Below are positions 26,482 to 36,108 of a DNA stretch of 64,000 bases, in pieces. The notes beneath the pieces were generated by a model that saw only the letters and a list, made by a program, of their open reading frames with translations, was not told the origin of the DNA and made no database searches. Source of the stretch: Paludibacter sp. (GTDB lineage Bacteria > Bacteroidota > Bacteroidia > Bacteroidales > Paludibacteraceae); NCBI RefSeq assembly GCF_009712605.1, contig NZ_WASO01000011.1, positions 95,302-159,301 on the forward strand, read 5' to 3'. How positions within the stretch are numbered: the first letter of the stretch is position 1; the number at the start of each line of letters is the position of its first letter. The position numbers and the translations under genes are program-made.

Positions 26482-27072
26482 ATGAAAAAAGGATTGATTA
26501 TTTTGGTGGCAGTTGTAGCTGTAATTGCCATATTTATTTTTTGGGGAGTAGGAAAATACAATGGCTTTGTATCTCAGGAAGAAGGTGTTAAAGCTCAGTG
26601 GTCGAATGTGGAAAACGTGTATCAGCGTCGTGCCGACCTGATTCCGAACCTGGTAGCAACCGTGAAAGGTTATGCCACTCACGAAGAAAAAACGTTGACT
26701 GAAGTAATTGAAGCACGTGCGAAAGCAACTTCTGTAACTATTGATCCTACAAAGTTGAATGAAAGCAATATAGCTGCTTTTCAGAAAGCTCAGGATGGTC
26801 TTTCTGGCGCTTTATCGCGTTTGATGGTAAGTGTGGAACAGTATCCTAACCTGAAAGCAAATGAAAACTTCCTTGCTTTGCAATCGCAACTGGAAGGCAC
26901 AGAGAACCGTATTGCGGTTGAACGGCGTAAATATAACGAAGCAGCTCAGGCATTTAACGCTTCTATCCGTCGTTTTCCTGCTAACATAATTGCAGGTATG
27001 GGTAGCTTTGAACAAAAGGGTTATTTCAAAGCTTCTGAAGGCGCAGAAAAAGCACCTCAGGTTAAATTCTAA
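26482..27072 (+). CDS. LemA-family protein
   Basis: The 196-residue protein has one N-terminal membrane helix (LIILVAVVAVIAIFIFWG) and the LemA core: GVKAQWSNVENVYQRRADLIPNL, ATHEEKTLTEVIEARAKA, NLKANENFLALQSQLEGTEN and RRKYNEAAQAFNA. LemA proteins are helical, membrane-anchored and of unknown biochemical function. The downstream pair of TPM-domain genes is the usual company for lemA. Confidence 0.93.
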   Translation: MKKGLIILVAVVAVIAIFIFWGVGKYNGFVSQEEGVKAQWSNVENVYQRRADLIPNLVATVKGYATHEEKTLTEVIEARAKATSVTIDPTKLNESNIAAFQKAQDGLSGALSRLMVSVEQYPNLKANENFLALQSQLEGTENRIAVERRKYNEAAQAFNASIRRFPANIIAGMGSFEQKGYFKASEGAEKAPQVKF

Positions 27073-27144
27073 GATATTTTTTGACACATAAGTGCATATT
27101 TATTGTGCTTATGTGTCATTTTTTTACCTATAAATCAATTAAAT

Positions 27145-27585
27145 ATGGATGTTACTGAATTTTTTTCTCTTCACGAGCAGGGAGAAATCATGGAAGCGAT
27201 TGCCGAAGCTGAAAAAAATACATCCGGCGAAATACGTGTTCATCTCGAAAATTATTGCTTTGGCAATGCATTGAAGCGTGCCACAAAAGTTTTTAAGAAG
27301 CTTGGAATGACTAACACGGCACAGCATAATGGTGTGTTGTTTTATCTGGCTGTTAAAAGCAAAAAACTGGCAATTGTGGGCGATAGCGGAATACACGAAC
27401 ATGTAAAGCAACAATATTGGGATGAACTGAAATCCAGTATGTTGGATATGTTTGCAGAAAATCATTACAAAGAGGGGTTGACATCAGGAATTCTTGCAAC
27501 CGGTCAAAAATTGAAAGAATATTTTCCTTATCAAAGTGATGATGTTAACGAATTGCCGGACGAAATTTCATTTGGAAAACATTGA
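27145..27585 (+). CDS. TPM-domain protein without signal peptide
   Basis: A 146-residue protein from ATG 27145 (MDVTEFFSLHEQGEIMEAIA). The TPM fold is seen in SGEIRVHLENYC, NGVLFYLAVKSKKLAIVGDSGI and HYKEGLTSGILATGQKL. Plant TPM proteins have phosphatase activity, and bacterial members often accompany LemA. The preceding in-frame codons (from 27103) are not conserved. It is second in the lemA operon; its stop is two bases before the next ATG. Confidence 0.85.
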   Translation: MDVTEFFSLHEQGEIMEAIAEAEKNTSGEIRVHLENYCFGNALKRATKVFKKLGMTNTAQHNGVLFYLAVKSKKLAIVGDSGIHEHVKQQYWDELKSSMLDMFAENHYKEGLTSGILATGQKLKEYFPYQSDDVNELPDEISFGKH

Positions 27586-27587
27586 AT

Positions 27588-28364
27588 ATGAGAACTATAA
27601 AATATATAGCAATTTTATTGCTTTTGCTGTTGGGGCAAACGTCATTTGCTCAGGATTTTCCGAAGCGTCCTGATCCTCCACGGTTGGTAAATGATTTGGC
27701 AAACCTTTTTTCTCCTGAACAAGCCGATGCTCTTGAAAGAAAATTAGTAGCCTACAATGATTCTACTTCGACACAGATTGCTGTTGTAACCATCAGTGAT
27801 ATAAAAGGATATGATATTACTGATTTTACGGATCGTTTGGCGATGGACTGGAAAGTGGGGCAAAAAGGAATCAACAATGGGTTGATGATTCTGATTGTTC
27901 CCAAGCACGCTAACGGAGATAGGGGACATGTGCGGATTTCTGTCGGTTATGGACTGGAAGAGCACATTACCGATGCCATTTCGAGTAAAATCATCAACGA
28001 TGTGATGATTCCGGAATTCCGCAATAATAATATTTATGGAGGTGTAAATAAAGGAGTTGACATTGTAATCGGGATATGTTCGGGTAAATTCAAAGCCGAT
28101 CAGATAAAGAAAAAGGATAAAAATTACTCATGGATATTCTTTCTGATTCCTCTTTTTATTCTGTTTATAATCGGGTTTGTTCGTAGAAACCGTTATTCCA
28201 GCTATGGTTCCAATGGTTCCGGTGGTGGGGCACCTTTCATCTTTTTCCCCGGATTTGGTGGTGGAGGAGGTGGTTTTGGCGACAGCGGAGGCTCCGATTT
28301 TGGAGGTTTCGGTGGCTTTGGCGGCGGCGATTTCGGCGGCGGAGGTGCCAGCGGAAGCTGGTAA
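27588..28364 (+). CDS. TPM-domain (YgcG-like) envelope protein with Gly-rich tail
   Basis: The 258-residue protein from ATG 27588 has a signal peptide (LLLLLLGQTSFAQ), the motif PPRLVNDLANLFSPEQADALE, and TPM strands STSTQIAVVTISDIKG, RGHVRISVGYGLEEHI. It has a transmembrane helix at about 185-203 (IFFLIPLFILFIIGFV) and a flexible C-terminus of Gly/Phe/Ser (FGGFGGFGGGDFGGGGASGSW). The tail is typical of this family. It completes the lemA-TPM-TPM operon and is followed by a terminator. Confidence 0.88.
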   Translation: MRTIKYIAILLLLLLGQTSFAQDFPKRPDPPRLVNDLANLFSPEQADALERKLVAYNDSTSTQIAVVTISDIKGYDITDFTDRLAMDWKVGQKGINNGLMILIVPKHANGDRGHVRISVGYGLEEHITDAISSKIINDVMIPEFRNNNIYGGVNKGVDIVIGICSGKFKADQIKKKDKNYSWIFFLIPLFILFIIGFVRRNRYSSYGSNGSGGGAPFIFFPGFGGGGGGFGDSGGSDFGGFGGFGGGDFGGGGASGSW

Positions 28365-28385
28365 CAAGAGAAAAGAATAAAGAAC

Positions 28386-28422
28386 AAAGAGTAAAGACAT
28401 GCTTAGCACATCTTTACTCTTT
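28386..28422. terminator. Bidirectional terminator after the lemA operon
   Basis: AAAGAGTAAAGA (28386-28397) and TCTTTACTCTTT (28411-28422) form a perfect 12-bp stem around a 13-base loop, with A/G-rich and T-rich flanks that extend pairing imperfectly. Confidence 0.75.
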
Positions 28423-28444
28423 GCTCTTTTATCTTTGTTCTATC

Positions 28445-29155
28445 TTATTTATATCCAGCTATTTTCAAAAAATTGCGGAACAATTGTTTTCCTGTAAACA
28501 TGTATTCTTCGAAGAACGAGCAAAAATCTTCCACACATTTCTCCTGATCTATAGCTTTCAGATCTTCCACTTCATCCATCCAGTTTACAAACATTTCGCG
28601 GGTCAGCTCAAAATGGCACTGAATGCCATAGGCTTTATCTGCGACCTTCACAATTTGATTGCGGCAAAGTTTTCCGGTTCCCAAAACTGTCATTGAATCA
28701 ATAGGTTCTACCGTTTCTCCGTGTAGTTGAAATACTGGAAAATTGTCTCCAAGGTTTTCAAAAAGCGGATCGTTTTTGCCTGCTTCGGTCAGTTCAATGC
28801 GGAACAGTTCACCATCAGGTCCGCGAAAACCGGTCTCTTTCACGGGGCTTTTTACCACCTTTCCACCGGCCGATTTCACCAAAGTTTGCAGTCCGAGACA
28901 GATTCCCAGGTATGGAATCCCGGCTTGTAGTGCCTCCTGAATACGGACTATTTCGGTGGTCATCTTCTCTGTCGTGTCATTGGCACTGTCCGGGCCACCA
29001 AGAACAATCAAAGCAGCGTAATCGAGTAGGGAAGGGAAGGGCATCCCGGCGGCAAGATCGATTTCATCGGCAGAAATGTTCATTTCGCGGAGTACATCGT
29101 AAAGCAACCCGCCCCCTTCGCTGCTTTCGTTTCTAACAATCAGTATTTTCTTCAT
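28445..29155 (-). CDS. Class I glutamine amidotransferase (GMP-synthase-like)
   Basis: A 236-residue stand-alone amidotransferase with the nucleophile Cys in YLGICLGLQ, the His-Glu pair in GIQCHFELT, and the oxyanion-region VLGGPDSAND. The size and layout match the GMP synthase-like amidotransferase family (including anthranilate- and glutamate-gamma-peptide-cleaving members); no synthase domain is attached. ATG 29155 (MKKILIVRNESSEGGG) is preferred over a TTG five codons earlier. It follows the adenosine deaminase gene by 11 bases, suggesting a purine context, as inference. Confidence 0.8.
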   Translation of the reverse strand: MKKILIVRNESSEGGGLLYDVLREMNISADEIDLAAGMPFPSLLDYAALIVLGGPDSANDTTEKMTTEIVRIQEALQAGIPYLGICLGLQTLVKSAGGKVVKSPVKETGFRGPDGELFRIELTEAGKNDPLFENLGDNFPVFQLHGETVEPIDSMTVLGTGKLCRNQIVKVADKAYGIQCHFELTREMFVNWMDEVEDLKAIDQEKCVEDFCSFFEEYMFTGKQLFRNFLKIAGYK

Positions 29156-29166
29156 ATTGTTGATAT

Positions 29167-30189
29167 TCAATTATTTTTATTGTAAAAGGTTTCTACTTCA
29201 GCTATTTTTTTCTGTTTTTCCTCTTCGGAAAGAAAACTGGCTGCAAACGAATTTTTGGCTAACCGGGCAATTTCTTCTTTGGAAAGTCCAAGAGCGTCGG
29301 TCATTACAATAAAATTTGCGTTGAGATAACCGCCGAAGTAGGCAGGATCGTCCGAGTTGACTGTCGCCATCATACCCAGCTCCAGCATCTTTTTAAGGGG
29401 GTGTAAATCAGGTGATTTTACTACTTGTAATTTAAGATTGGAGAGCGGACAAACAGTCAAAGCCAAGCCTCTTTCAATGATCTCTTTTACCAGATTTGGA
29501 TCTTCAAGTGAGCGGTTTCCATGATCAATACGGTCAATTTTCAAGACATCTAAGGCTTCCTTCACATATTCGGCATTTCCTTCTTCGCCGGCGTGAGCAA
29601 CACTAAGAAGACCGTTTTCAGCGGCTTTTTCGAACACTTTTTGGAATTTTGAGGGCGGATTTCCCACTTCAGAAGAGTCCAGACCGACTGCCGTGATCCA
29701 ATCCTTGTACGGCAACGCCTGCTCAAGCGTTTTTAAGGCCGATTCTTCGCTTAAATGGCGCAGGAAGCATAAGATGAGCCCCGAAGTGATTCCAAGCTTG
29801 TTTTCGCCGTCTAAAAGGGCCTTATGGATACCTGTGATTACGGTTTTGAACGCAATTCCGCGCTCTGTGTGCGTTTGAGGATCGAAGAAAATTTCGGTAT
29901 GAACGATATTTTCTTCTTTTGCTTTCCGGAGGTAGGCCATTGTCAGGTCATAAAAATCCTGCTCTTCTTGTAAAACGGCAGCTCCGGCATAATAGATGTC
30001 CAGAAAATCCTGCAAATTGCCGAACTGATAAGCTTTGCGTACCTCTTCTACCGATGAATAGGGGATAGCAACTTTATTTCGCCGGGCTATTTCAAACATC
30101 AGCTCCGGCTCGAATGTTCCTTCGATGTGAAGGTGAAGTTCCGCTTTCGGAATTTGACGTATAAAATCGTGTATAGACAGATCACTCAT
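29167..30189 (-). CDS. add: Adenosine deaminase
   Basis: A 340-residue zinc hydrolase that deaminates adenosine (or adenine) to inosine/hypoxanthine. Motifs in order: [12 protein letters not shown] (two zinc His), VAHAGEE (zinc His and catalytic Glu), RIDHGNRS, and [12 protein letters not shown] (zinc Asp). The N-terminus from ATG 30189 ([17 protein letters not shown]) is normal; the eight codons before it are not needed. Adenosine versus adenine specificity is not certain. Confidence 0.85.
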   Translation of the reverse strand: MSDLSIHDFIRQIPKAELHLHIEGTFEPELMFEIARRNKVAIPYSSVEEVRKAYQFGNLQDFLDIYYAGAAVLQEEQDFYDLTMAYLRKAKEENIVHTEIFFDPQTHTERGIAFKTVITGIHKALLDGENKLGITSGLILCFLRHLSEESALKTLEQALPYKDWITAVGLDSSEVGNPPSKFQKVFEKAAENGLLSVAHAGEEGNAEYVKEALDVLKIDRIDHGNRSLEDPNLVKEIIERGLALTVCPLSNLKLQVVKSPDLHPLKKMLELGMMATVNSDDPAYFGGYLNANFIVMTDALGLSKEEIARLAKNSFAASFLSEEEKQKKIAEVETFYNKNN

Positions 30190-30238
30190 AATCAATTGTT
30201 TTTTCAGATACAATTAGTTTCTGAATATTTATTGCCTG

Positions 30239-30271
30239 CAAAAATACGACAAATTGGCAAGTGATTGCAAA
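30239..30271 (-). promoter_or_regulatory. Promoter of the adenosine deaminase gene
   Basis: On the minus strand, TTTG (30268-30271), 21 bases, then TATTTTTG (30239-30246), 49 bases before the start codon. Confidence 0.65.
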
Positions 30272-30386
30272 TCGGATTTCTCATTAAATCTAAATGTTAT
30301 GTATTCTGTGTTTTATGATTTTTACCGAAAGAGAAATTAGCCGTATCTTTGCATCTCTTTTTATTTGAACTGAAATTGATTGTAAT

Positions 30387-31379
30387 ATGCAGATAGGCAA
30401 CATTATATTTCCAGAATATCCTTTGTTTTTGGCTCCAATGGAGGACGTAACCGATCCGGCTTTCCGCCTGCTTTGTAAGCAATTTGGTGCCGATTTGGTG
30501 TATACCGAATTTATTTCGGCCGACGCGTTGATTCGGAACGTGAAGCGGACGGAACAAAAATTGACCATTTTTGAAGGCGAACGTCCGGTTGCCATTCAGC
30601 TGTACGGGCGTGAACCTGAAGCCATGGCTGAGGCTGCTAAAATTGCCGAAACTGCCAATCCTGAGATCATCGATCTGAACTTCGGTTGTCCGGTGAAAAA
30701 AGTGGCTGGTAAAGGTGCCGGTTCGGGCCTTTTGAGGGATGTACCAAAATTACTGGCCATTACAAAAGAAGTGGTAAAATCGGTGAATGTTCCCGTTACG
30801 GCAAAAACCCGCCTTGGTTGGGACGATAATTCAAAAATAATAGTCGATTTGGCCGAGCAGTTGCAGGATTGTGGCATTGCCGCGTTGGCTATTCACGGTC
30901 GTACGCGTGCTCAGATGTACACCGGAGATGCCGACTGGACGTTGATTGGCGAAGTGAAGAACAATCCCCGAATGAAGATTCCTATTATCGGTAACGGTGA
31001 TGTGACAACTCCTGAACAGGCAAAGGAATGTTTCGACAGATATGGCGTGGATGCGGTGATGATTGGCCGCGGATCAATTGGCAAACCCTGGATATTCAAA
31101 GAAGTGAAGCACTATTTGCAAACAGGTGAATTGCTTCCGTCAATGCCTGTATCCGAACAATTTGACATTGTTAAGAAGCAAATATTGAGCAGTATAGAGT
31201 GGCTGGATGAGCGGAGAGGTATTGTTCACACGCGTCGTCATCTGGCTAATACACCTCTTTTCAAGGGTATACCGCACTTTAGAGACACCCGTATTGCCAT
31301 GTTGCGTACCGACAACCTGACAGACCTTTTTGCAATTCTGGACAACGTAAAAACGACTTATTTCGGGGATGCTGAGTGA
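30387..31379 (+). CDS. dusB: tRNA-dihydrouridine synthase DusB
   Basis: This FMN enzyme reduces uridine in the tRNA D-loop. The 330-residue product has APMEDVTDPAFRLLCKQFGAD, INLNFGCPVKKVAGKGAGS-like DLNFGCPVKK (active-site Cys), VPVTAKTRLGW, AIHGRTRAQMYTGDADW, IGNGDVTTPEQA and VMIGRGSIGKPW. A TATCTTTG -7 is at 30344-30351. It converges on the YqaA gene. Confidence 0.92.
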   Translation: MQIGNIIFPEYPLFLAPMEDVTDPAFRLLCKQFGADLVYTEFISADALIRNVKRTEQKLTIFEGERPVAIQLYGREPEAMAEAAKIAETANPEIIDLNFGCPVKKVAGKGAGSGLLRDVPKLLAITKEVVKSVNVPVTAKTRLGWDDNSKIIVDLAEQLQDCGIAALAIHGRTRAQMYTGDADWTLIGEVKNNPRMKIPIIGNGDVTTPEQAKECFDRYGVDAVMIGRGSIGKPWIFKEVKHYLQTGELLPSMPVSEQFDIVKKQILSSIEWLDERRGIVHTRRHLANTPLFKGIPHFRDTRIAMLRTDNLTDLFAILDNVKTTYFGDAE

Positions 31380-31832
31380 TTATTTCATCAGCATTCCCTG
31401 AGCATACATCCACAACACGTAGCGTGAAAATTTACCGATGGTCATGGCTATTGCCGTGCCCAGAAAGTTGCACCGGAAATATCCGCAAGCAACTACGATT
31501 ATGTCGCCAACTCCCGGAACAAAAGAGAAAAACGCCAACCAGTCACCCCGGTTGTACATTCGTTTTTCAAATTTTTCTATTTTTTCTTTCTTGATTTTCA
31601 GGTACTTTTCTATCCATTCAATCTTTCCCATGCGTCCTATCCAGTAGGAAGTAATGCCTCCAAGGGTATTGCCAACCGTAGCCACGGCAACGCATGTCCA
31701 CATGTCCCAGCCTGCATAAATGAGCGTGGCAAAAACAACTTCCGAGCCTAACGGAAGAACTGTTGCAGCCAGAAATGCAGCCAGAAAAAGGCCAATATAA
31801 CCAAATTCAGCGAAGTGTTCCACTAAGGCCAA
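31380..31832 (-). CDS. YqaA/DedA-superfamily membrane protein
   Basis: A 150-residue protein with VEHFAEFGYIGLFLAAFLAATVLPLGSE, NTLGGITSYWIGR and FFSFVPGVGDIIVVACGYFR, the re-entrant helix motifs of the VTT/SNARE-associated (DedA) family, short YqaA form. DedA relatives flip undecaprenyl phosphate or phospholipid; the role of this short form is not known. The open frame begins with TTG at 31832; GTG at 31823 is an equally good start. Either start overlaps the end of the DUF6427-like gene. Confidence 0.8.
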   Translation of the reverse strand: MALVEHFAEFGYIGLFLAAFLAATVLPLGSEVVFATLIYAGWDMWTCVAVATVGNTLGGITSYWIGRMGKIEWIEKYLKIKKEKIEKFEKRMYNRGDWLAFFSFVPGVGDIIVVACGYFRCNFLGTAIAMTIGKFSRYVLWMYAQGMLMK

Positions 31833-32781
31833 GTATTAGCGTTACTATCTGGAATACAATCAAAATGGAGAAGATGATGGTATTTTGTTTTGAAACGCGG
31901 GTGGAGAAGAAGATAGAAAAAATGAGACTGCAAATCATTAAAAACGGCAGCATCAAGTCGCTGATATGTCCCATTTTCACCCAAAGTATGGTAAGTATTC
32001 CAAAATAGAACCAAACCAATACCTGTAGATTTTTTCGTTCGGCAATACTCGAGCTGAAACGATTTTGCAAACAGCCGGTGATGGCAATACACGATATGAT
32101 GGTGAATATTCCCAAAAGTACGATCAATGCAATATTTGAGGTCCAGTATTCAAAATGGAAGATGATATTGCTCATGAAATAGTATGTCTGACTATTCAAT
32201 TTTCCAATGAAGAAACTGATTCCGAAAACCAATGCCGCAGGTGCCAGTAATCCGAGCATTGTAGAAAAAAATACCCGGATATTCATGTTGTTTACAATGT
32301 GTAACGTGATGAATATGATTGGGATAAGGAATATAAAATCGAAACAATAGAAGTACCCCAATGAAAGGAACATACCGGCATTAAAAGCTTCTCTGATTGG
32401 AATATTTTTATGGAAGGCAGAGAATATCTGCCATAAACACATTAGCAGCAATAATGCAGCAATGAGGGCATTTGTAAGATAATGAAAAAGAGGATAAGAC
32501 CCTGATAGTAAGATAAAAAACAAGAATGGAAGAAATGTGCGTTGCTGTAAAAAAGTATATGTTTCCAACAGACGGAATAAAAGATACGCTACACCCAGGC
32601 TCAATAGGAGTCCAAACCAGACAGAATATTGAGGCAAAAGAGAAACATTGAAAAGATGGAGTAGGGGAGTACTCTGGACTGGTAGAAAAAATTCTTTAAT
32701 CCACAGCAATCCGGCAACAACAAAGGAAAGTGTAAAATTTACAATGTTCGGGTGTATCAATTCTTTAAAACGAACGCTCAT
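31807..32781 (-). CDS. Polytopic membrane protein, DUF6427-like
   Basis: A 324-residue protein, almost wholly hydrophobic with about 9-10 membrane helices, beginning with a short conserved amphipathic segment (RFKELIHPNIVNFTL). The length and layout fit the Bacteroidota DUF6427 family, found upstream of cell-envelope or upp genes; no function is known. It overlaps the YqaA gene by 17-26 bases, so the two are translationally coupled. Confidence 0.65.
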   Translation of the reverse strand: MSVRFKELIHPNIVNFTLSFVVAGLLWIKEFFLPVQSTPLLHLFNVSLLPQYSVWFGLLLSLGVAYLLFRLLETYTFLQQRTFLPFLFFILLSGSYPLFHYLTNALIAALLLLMCLWQIFSAFHKNIPIREAFNAGMFLSLGYFYCFDFIFLIPIIFITLHIVNNMNIRVFFSTMLGLLAPAALVFGISFFIGKLNSQTYYFMSNIIFHFEYWTSNIALIVLLGIFTIISCIAITGCLQNRFSSSIAERKNLQVLVWFYFGILTILWVKMGHISDLMLPFLMICSLIFSIFFSTRVSKQNTIIFSILIVFQIVTLILGLSGTLR

Positions 32782-32833
32782 AGTTAGATAGTTAAAATGT
32801 AGGGCAAAGCTGTAACTTTGCCCTATCTGTTTC

Positions 32834-34930
32834 TTATTTCAATCCCTTGCTTTTCAGGAGTGCATCGGAAGTCGGCTCATGACCACGGAATTTAACGTAG
32901 AATTTCATTGGGTCATCGCTGTTACCGCGTTCCAGTATGTTTTTGCGGAACGATGTTGCGGTGGCAGGGTCAAAAATGCCTTTGTCCTTGAACAATTCGA
33001 ATGCATCTTTTTCAAACACAGATGCCCATTGATAGCTGTAGTAACCAGCTGAATATCCGTCATTAAAGATATGTTTGAAGTAAGTTGAACGATAGCGGGG
33101 CAAAATTTCCGGAATTAATCCGATTTTGTCCATTTGTTCTTTTTCAAACTTGTCAACGTCTATGCCGTCTATGCTGGTAAGTTCATGCCATTTCATATCG
33201 AGAATAGAAGCAGCAACCAGTTCTGTCATTTCAAAACCCTGATTGAAATAGGTAGAGTTCTGTATTTTTTTCATTAAAGATTCAGGCATCAATTCGCCTG
33301 TTTTATAATGAAATGCATACATTTTCATCACTTCCGGCTGGAAAGCAAAGTTTTCCATGAATTGAGAAGGACATTCTACAAAATCGCGGGGCACACTTGT
33401 TCCGCTAACGCTTGGATATGTGCATTGAGATAAAAGTCCGTGTAAAGCATGTCCGAATTCGTGGAAGAGAGTTCCCACATCATCCATGCTTAAGAGCGAT
33501 GGTGAAGTCGCAGTAGGTTTCGCCAGGTTACCAACATTTACGATAACAGGGCGTACCATTACCCCTTTTTCGATGTATTGATCGCGAATATTGTTCATCC
33601 AGGCACCTACGGTTTTACTTGCGCGGGGGAAGTAATCGGTGTAGAGAATTCCGATAAGTTTTCCATCAGCATCTGAAACTTTAAATGCTTCAACATCAGG
33701 ATGGTAAACAGGAACATTTTTGAGTTTTTCAAAGTTTAGTCCATACAATTTATGAGCAACTTCGAACACGCCTTTACGAACGTTCTCAAGCTTGAAATAC
33801 GGTTTTAATTCGTCTTCATTCAGGTCATATTTAGCTTTGCGTACTTTTTCGGCATAATACCACCAGTCCCACATTGCCAGCTTGAAACCGCCGTTTTCGC
33901 TGTCGATAATCGACTGCATTTCTTTCACTTCATCTTTCGCTTTGGCAACAGCCGGAGTCCAGATAGACTGAAGAAGCGCATCAACTCTTGCCGGAGTTTT
34001 AGCCATTGTATTGTCTAAAATATAATCGGCCGGAGTTTTGAATCCAAGCAAATTGGCCAGAGCGATACGGTTTTTCATAATGTCCAGAATAACCTGTTTG
34101 TTGTCGGTAGCATTTCCGTAATCGCCTCTCATCCAGTAGCCTTTGTACAATTTTTCACGAAGATCGCGACGGGTACTATAAGTCAGAAATGGAATCCAGC
34201 TTGTTTTTTGAGCAGTGAAAACCCATTTTCCGGGCATGTTGGCAGCTTTGGCATCTTCTGCAGCAGCAGCTTTCACGCTTTCAGGCAAGCCGGCAAGGTC
34301 TTCTGCTTTGTCGATAACCATTTTGAAATTGTTTGTTTCAGCAAGAAGGTTATTACCAAACTTTAATTGCAACATTGCCAGGTTTTTATTGATTTCCCTT
34401 AGCTCTTTCTTTTGTTGCTCATTCAGTGCTGCCCCGTTATGTATGAATTTTTTGTATTGTTCTTCAATTACACGTCTTTGTTCTGCTGTCAGGCGGATTT
34501 TTGCTCGGTTGTTATACAAAGTTTCAATGCGTTTGAATAGCTTTTCATTCAACAGAATATTGTCCGAATGCTCTGTAAGCATGGGTGTTACTTTTTCAGC
34601 AATTGACTGCATTTCAGCGCTGTGCATCGATTCTTCAAGGTTGAAGAATACCATGGAAACTTTTGTCAGGAGTTTGCCTGAATATTCCATTGCAGCCATT
34701 GTATTGGCAAAGGTTGCCGGTGCAGGATTGTTGGCAATGGCATCTATTTCTTTTTGATGCTGTTTAATTCCTTCTATAAAGGCAGGAAGATAATGCTCGG
34801 TTTTAATTTTATCGAACGGCGGAACGCCGAATGCTGTTTTGTAAGGAGTGAAGAAAGGATTGTTTTCTCCTTTTAATACGCCGGATGTAAGCATAATAAG
34901 AGAAATTAGTGTTAGAAATAATTTTTTCAT
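32834..34930 (-). CDS. dcp: M3-family metallopeptidase (peptidyl-dipeptidase Dcp type), exported
   Basis: A 698-residue zinc peptidase with signal sequence (KKLFLTLISLIMLTSGVLKG), the long helical N-terminal half and the active site GTLFHEFGHALHGLLSQ (HEXXH) followed by the third ligand region ECPSQFMENFAF. This is the Dcp/oligopeptidase A type, which removes C-terminal dipeptides or cleaves oligopeptides, here in the periplasm. It lies 39 bases downstream of ribF and may be cotranscribed. Confidence 0.9.
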   Translation of the reverse strand: MKKLFLTLISLIMLTSGVLKGENNPFFTPYKTAFGVPPFDKIKTEHYLPAFIEGIKQHQKEIDAIANNPAPATFANTMAAMEYSGKLLTKVSMVFFNLEESMHSAEMQSIAEKVTPMLTEHSDNILLNEKLFKRIETLYNNRAKIRLTAEQRRVIEEQYKKFIHNGAALNEQQKKELREINKNLAMLQLKFGNNLLAETNNFKMVIDKAEDLAGLPESVKAAAAEDAKAANMPGKWVFTAQKTSWIPFLTYSTRRDLREKLYKGYWMRGDYGNATDNKQVILDIMKNRIALANLLGFKTPADYILDNTMAKTPARVDALLQSIWTPAVAKAKDEVKEMQSIIDSENGGFKLAMWDWWYYAEKVRKAKYDLNEDELKPYFKLENVRKGVFEVAHKLYGLNFEKLKNVPVYHPDVEAFKVSDADGKLIGILYTDYFPRASKTVGAWMNNIRDQYIEKGVMVRPVIVNVGNLAKPTATSPSLLSMDDVGTLFHEFGHALHGLLSQCTYPSVSGTSVPRDFVECPSQFMENFAFQPEVMKMYAFHYKTGELMPESLMKKIQNSTYFNQGFEMTELVAASILDMKWHELTSIDGIDVDKFEKEQMDKIGLIPEILPRYRSTYFKHIFNDGYSAGYYSYQWASVFEKDAFELFKDKGIFDPATATSFRKNILERGNSDDPMKFYVKFRGHEPTSDALLKSKGLK

Positions 34931-34969
34931 TGGTTGTTTTGTTTGTATCTGAAAACCAGTAAATTGAAT

Positions 34970-35914
34970 TTATTGATAAGGAGTAAATTTATCTAAAATA
35001 TTGATTATTTGCAGTTTATCTTCTTCTATCTGTTTTCTTAGCGTTTCAAGATCCGGAAACCTTTTTTCGTCTCTCACTTTTTTGATTATCTCAAGAGTGA
35101 TATGTTCTCCATAAATATCCTGATCGAAGTCTATGATGTTTACTTCAATGGTAGCTCTCTGATTTTCAGGTATTAATGTAGGACGTAAACCTATGTTTAG
35201 CATCCCTTTATAGCGGTCATCATCAATTTGCACCCAGCAGGCATAAACACCCAGTTGAGGTATCTTTTTTTCTGTATTGGAAACATGAATATTGGCCGTT
35301 GGAAAACCGATGGTTCTTCCAATTTGTTGACCAGTAACTACTTTACCATCAATCTTATATGTGGAACCCATTAATTGATTGGAAATTGCAATATCCCCTT
35401 CGTCAATCAAACGCCTTATTTCGGAAGAACTTATTTGTTTCCCTTTATAAGAAAATTCTTCTGCTTTTTGAACAAGCAACCCGACTTCGTGACCATAAAC
35501 CACATATTGTTCAAATCCATCGACACGGCCTTTACCGATTCTGTTATCGTAACCAGTTAGAAGCACTTTTACATGCAAGGTATCATGCAAAAGATTCTTG
35601 ATGAACTCTTCAGCTGTTAAATTCTGAATGTCGGGAGTAAAATCGAGAAGAATGCAATAGTCTAGACCGGTTTGAGCCAGTAGAGCCATTTTTTCTTCAC
35701 AAGTAGTCAGAAGTTCCGGAACGAAATCGCTGTGCAGCGCTTTGCGGGGATGTTCACGAAAAGTCAGTACTGCAGTTTTGAGTCCTTTTTCGGACGCTAC
35801 CTGTTTTAGGTTCTCAATTAAGAAACGGTGGCCGCGGTGAACACCATCAAAAAAACCAACCGTGATGGCCAGTTGTTCTTCCGGAGCATTTTGTATGTTA
35901 GTTATTATTTGCAC
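34970..35914 (-). CDS. ribF: Bifunctional riboflavin kinase / FAD synthetase
   Basis: Phosphorylates riboflavin to FMN and adenylates FMN to FAD. The 314-residue protein has the nucleotidyl-transferase motif VGFFDGVHRGHRFLIENL, EFSYKGKQISSSEIRRLI, and the C-terminal flavokinase with GRTIGFPTANIHV, NIGLRPT and the catalytic Glu in TIEVNIIDF. The reading starts with GTG 35914; no closer ATG is compatible with the conserved strand ITVGFFDGVH. A perfect promoter lies 28 bases upstream. Confidence 0.93.
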   Translation of the reverse strand: MQIITNIQNAPEEQLAITVGFFDGVHRGHRFLIENLKQVASEKGLKTAVLTFREHPRKALHSDFVPELLTTCEEKMALLAQTGLDYCILLDFTPDIQNLTAEEFIKNLLHDTLHVKVLLTGYDNRIGKGRVDGFEQYVVYGHEVGLLVQKAEEFSYKGKQISSSEIRRLIDEGDIAISNQLMGSTYKIDGKVVTGQQIGRTIGFPTANIHVSNTEKKIPQLGVYACWVQIDDDRYKGMLNIGLRPTLIPENQRATIEVNIIDFDQDIYGEHITLEIIKKVRDEKRFPDLETLRKQIEEDKLQIINILDKFTPYQ

Positions 35915-35942
35915 GTAGTAAAGTTTGATATGATAAACGGCG

Positions 35943-35973
35943 CAAAGTTACGAAATGGAAGTACAATAACAAA
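35943..35973 (-). promoter_or_regulatory. Promoter of ribF
   Basis: On the minus strand, TTTG (35970-35973), 19 bases, TAACTTTG (35943-35950). No FMN riboswitch-like fold was noticed in the short leader. Confidence 0.75.
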
Positions 35974-36055
35974 TGGCGTTCATTATCTTTTATTGATTTG
36001 AAATTTTCGATTCGATTATCCGAAGCTGAATTAAAAATGGTGCTTCAACAGTGTC

Positions 36056-36108
36056 AGAATTGAATATTTGCCGGGCAAATACTCGTCGCAAATTAAATAT
36101 TCAATTCT
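36056..36108. terminator. Hairpin at the end of uvrC
   Basis: AGAATTGAATATTT (36056-36069) and AAATATTCAATTCT (36095-36108) are a perfect 14-bp inverted repeat with a 25-base loop that includes a smaller TTTGCCcgggCAAA dyad. It touches the uvrC stop codon. No T-run follows, so it could act in mRNA stability rather than termination. Confidence 0.5.
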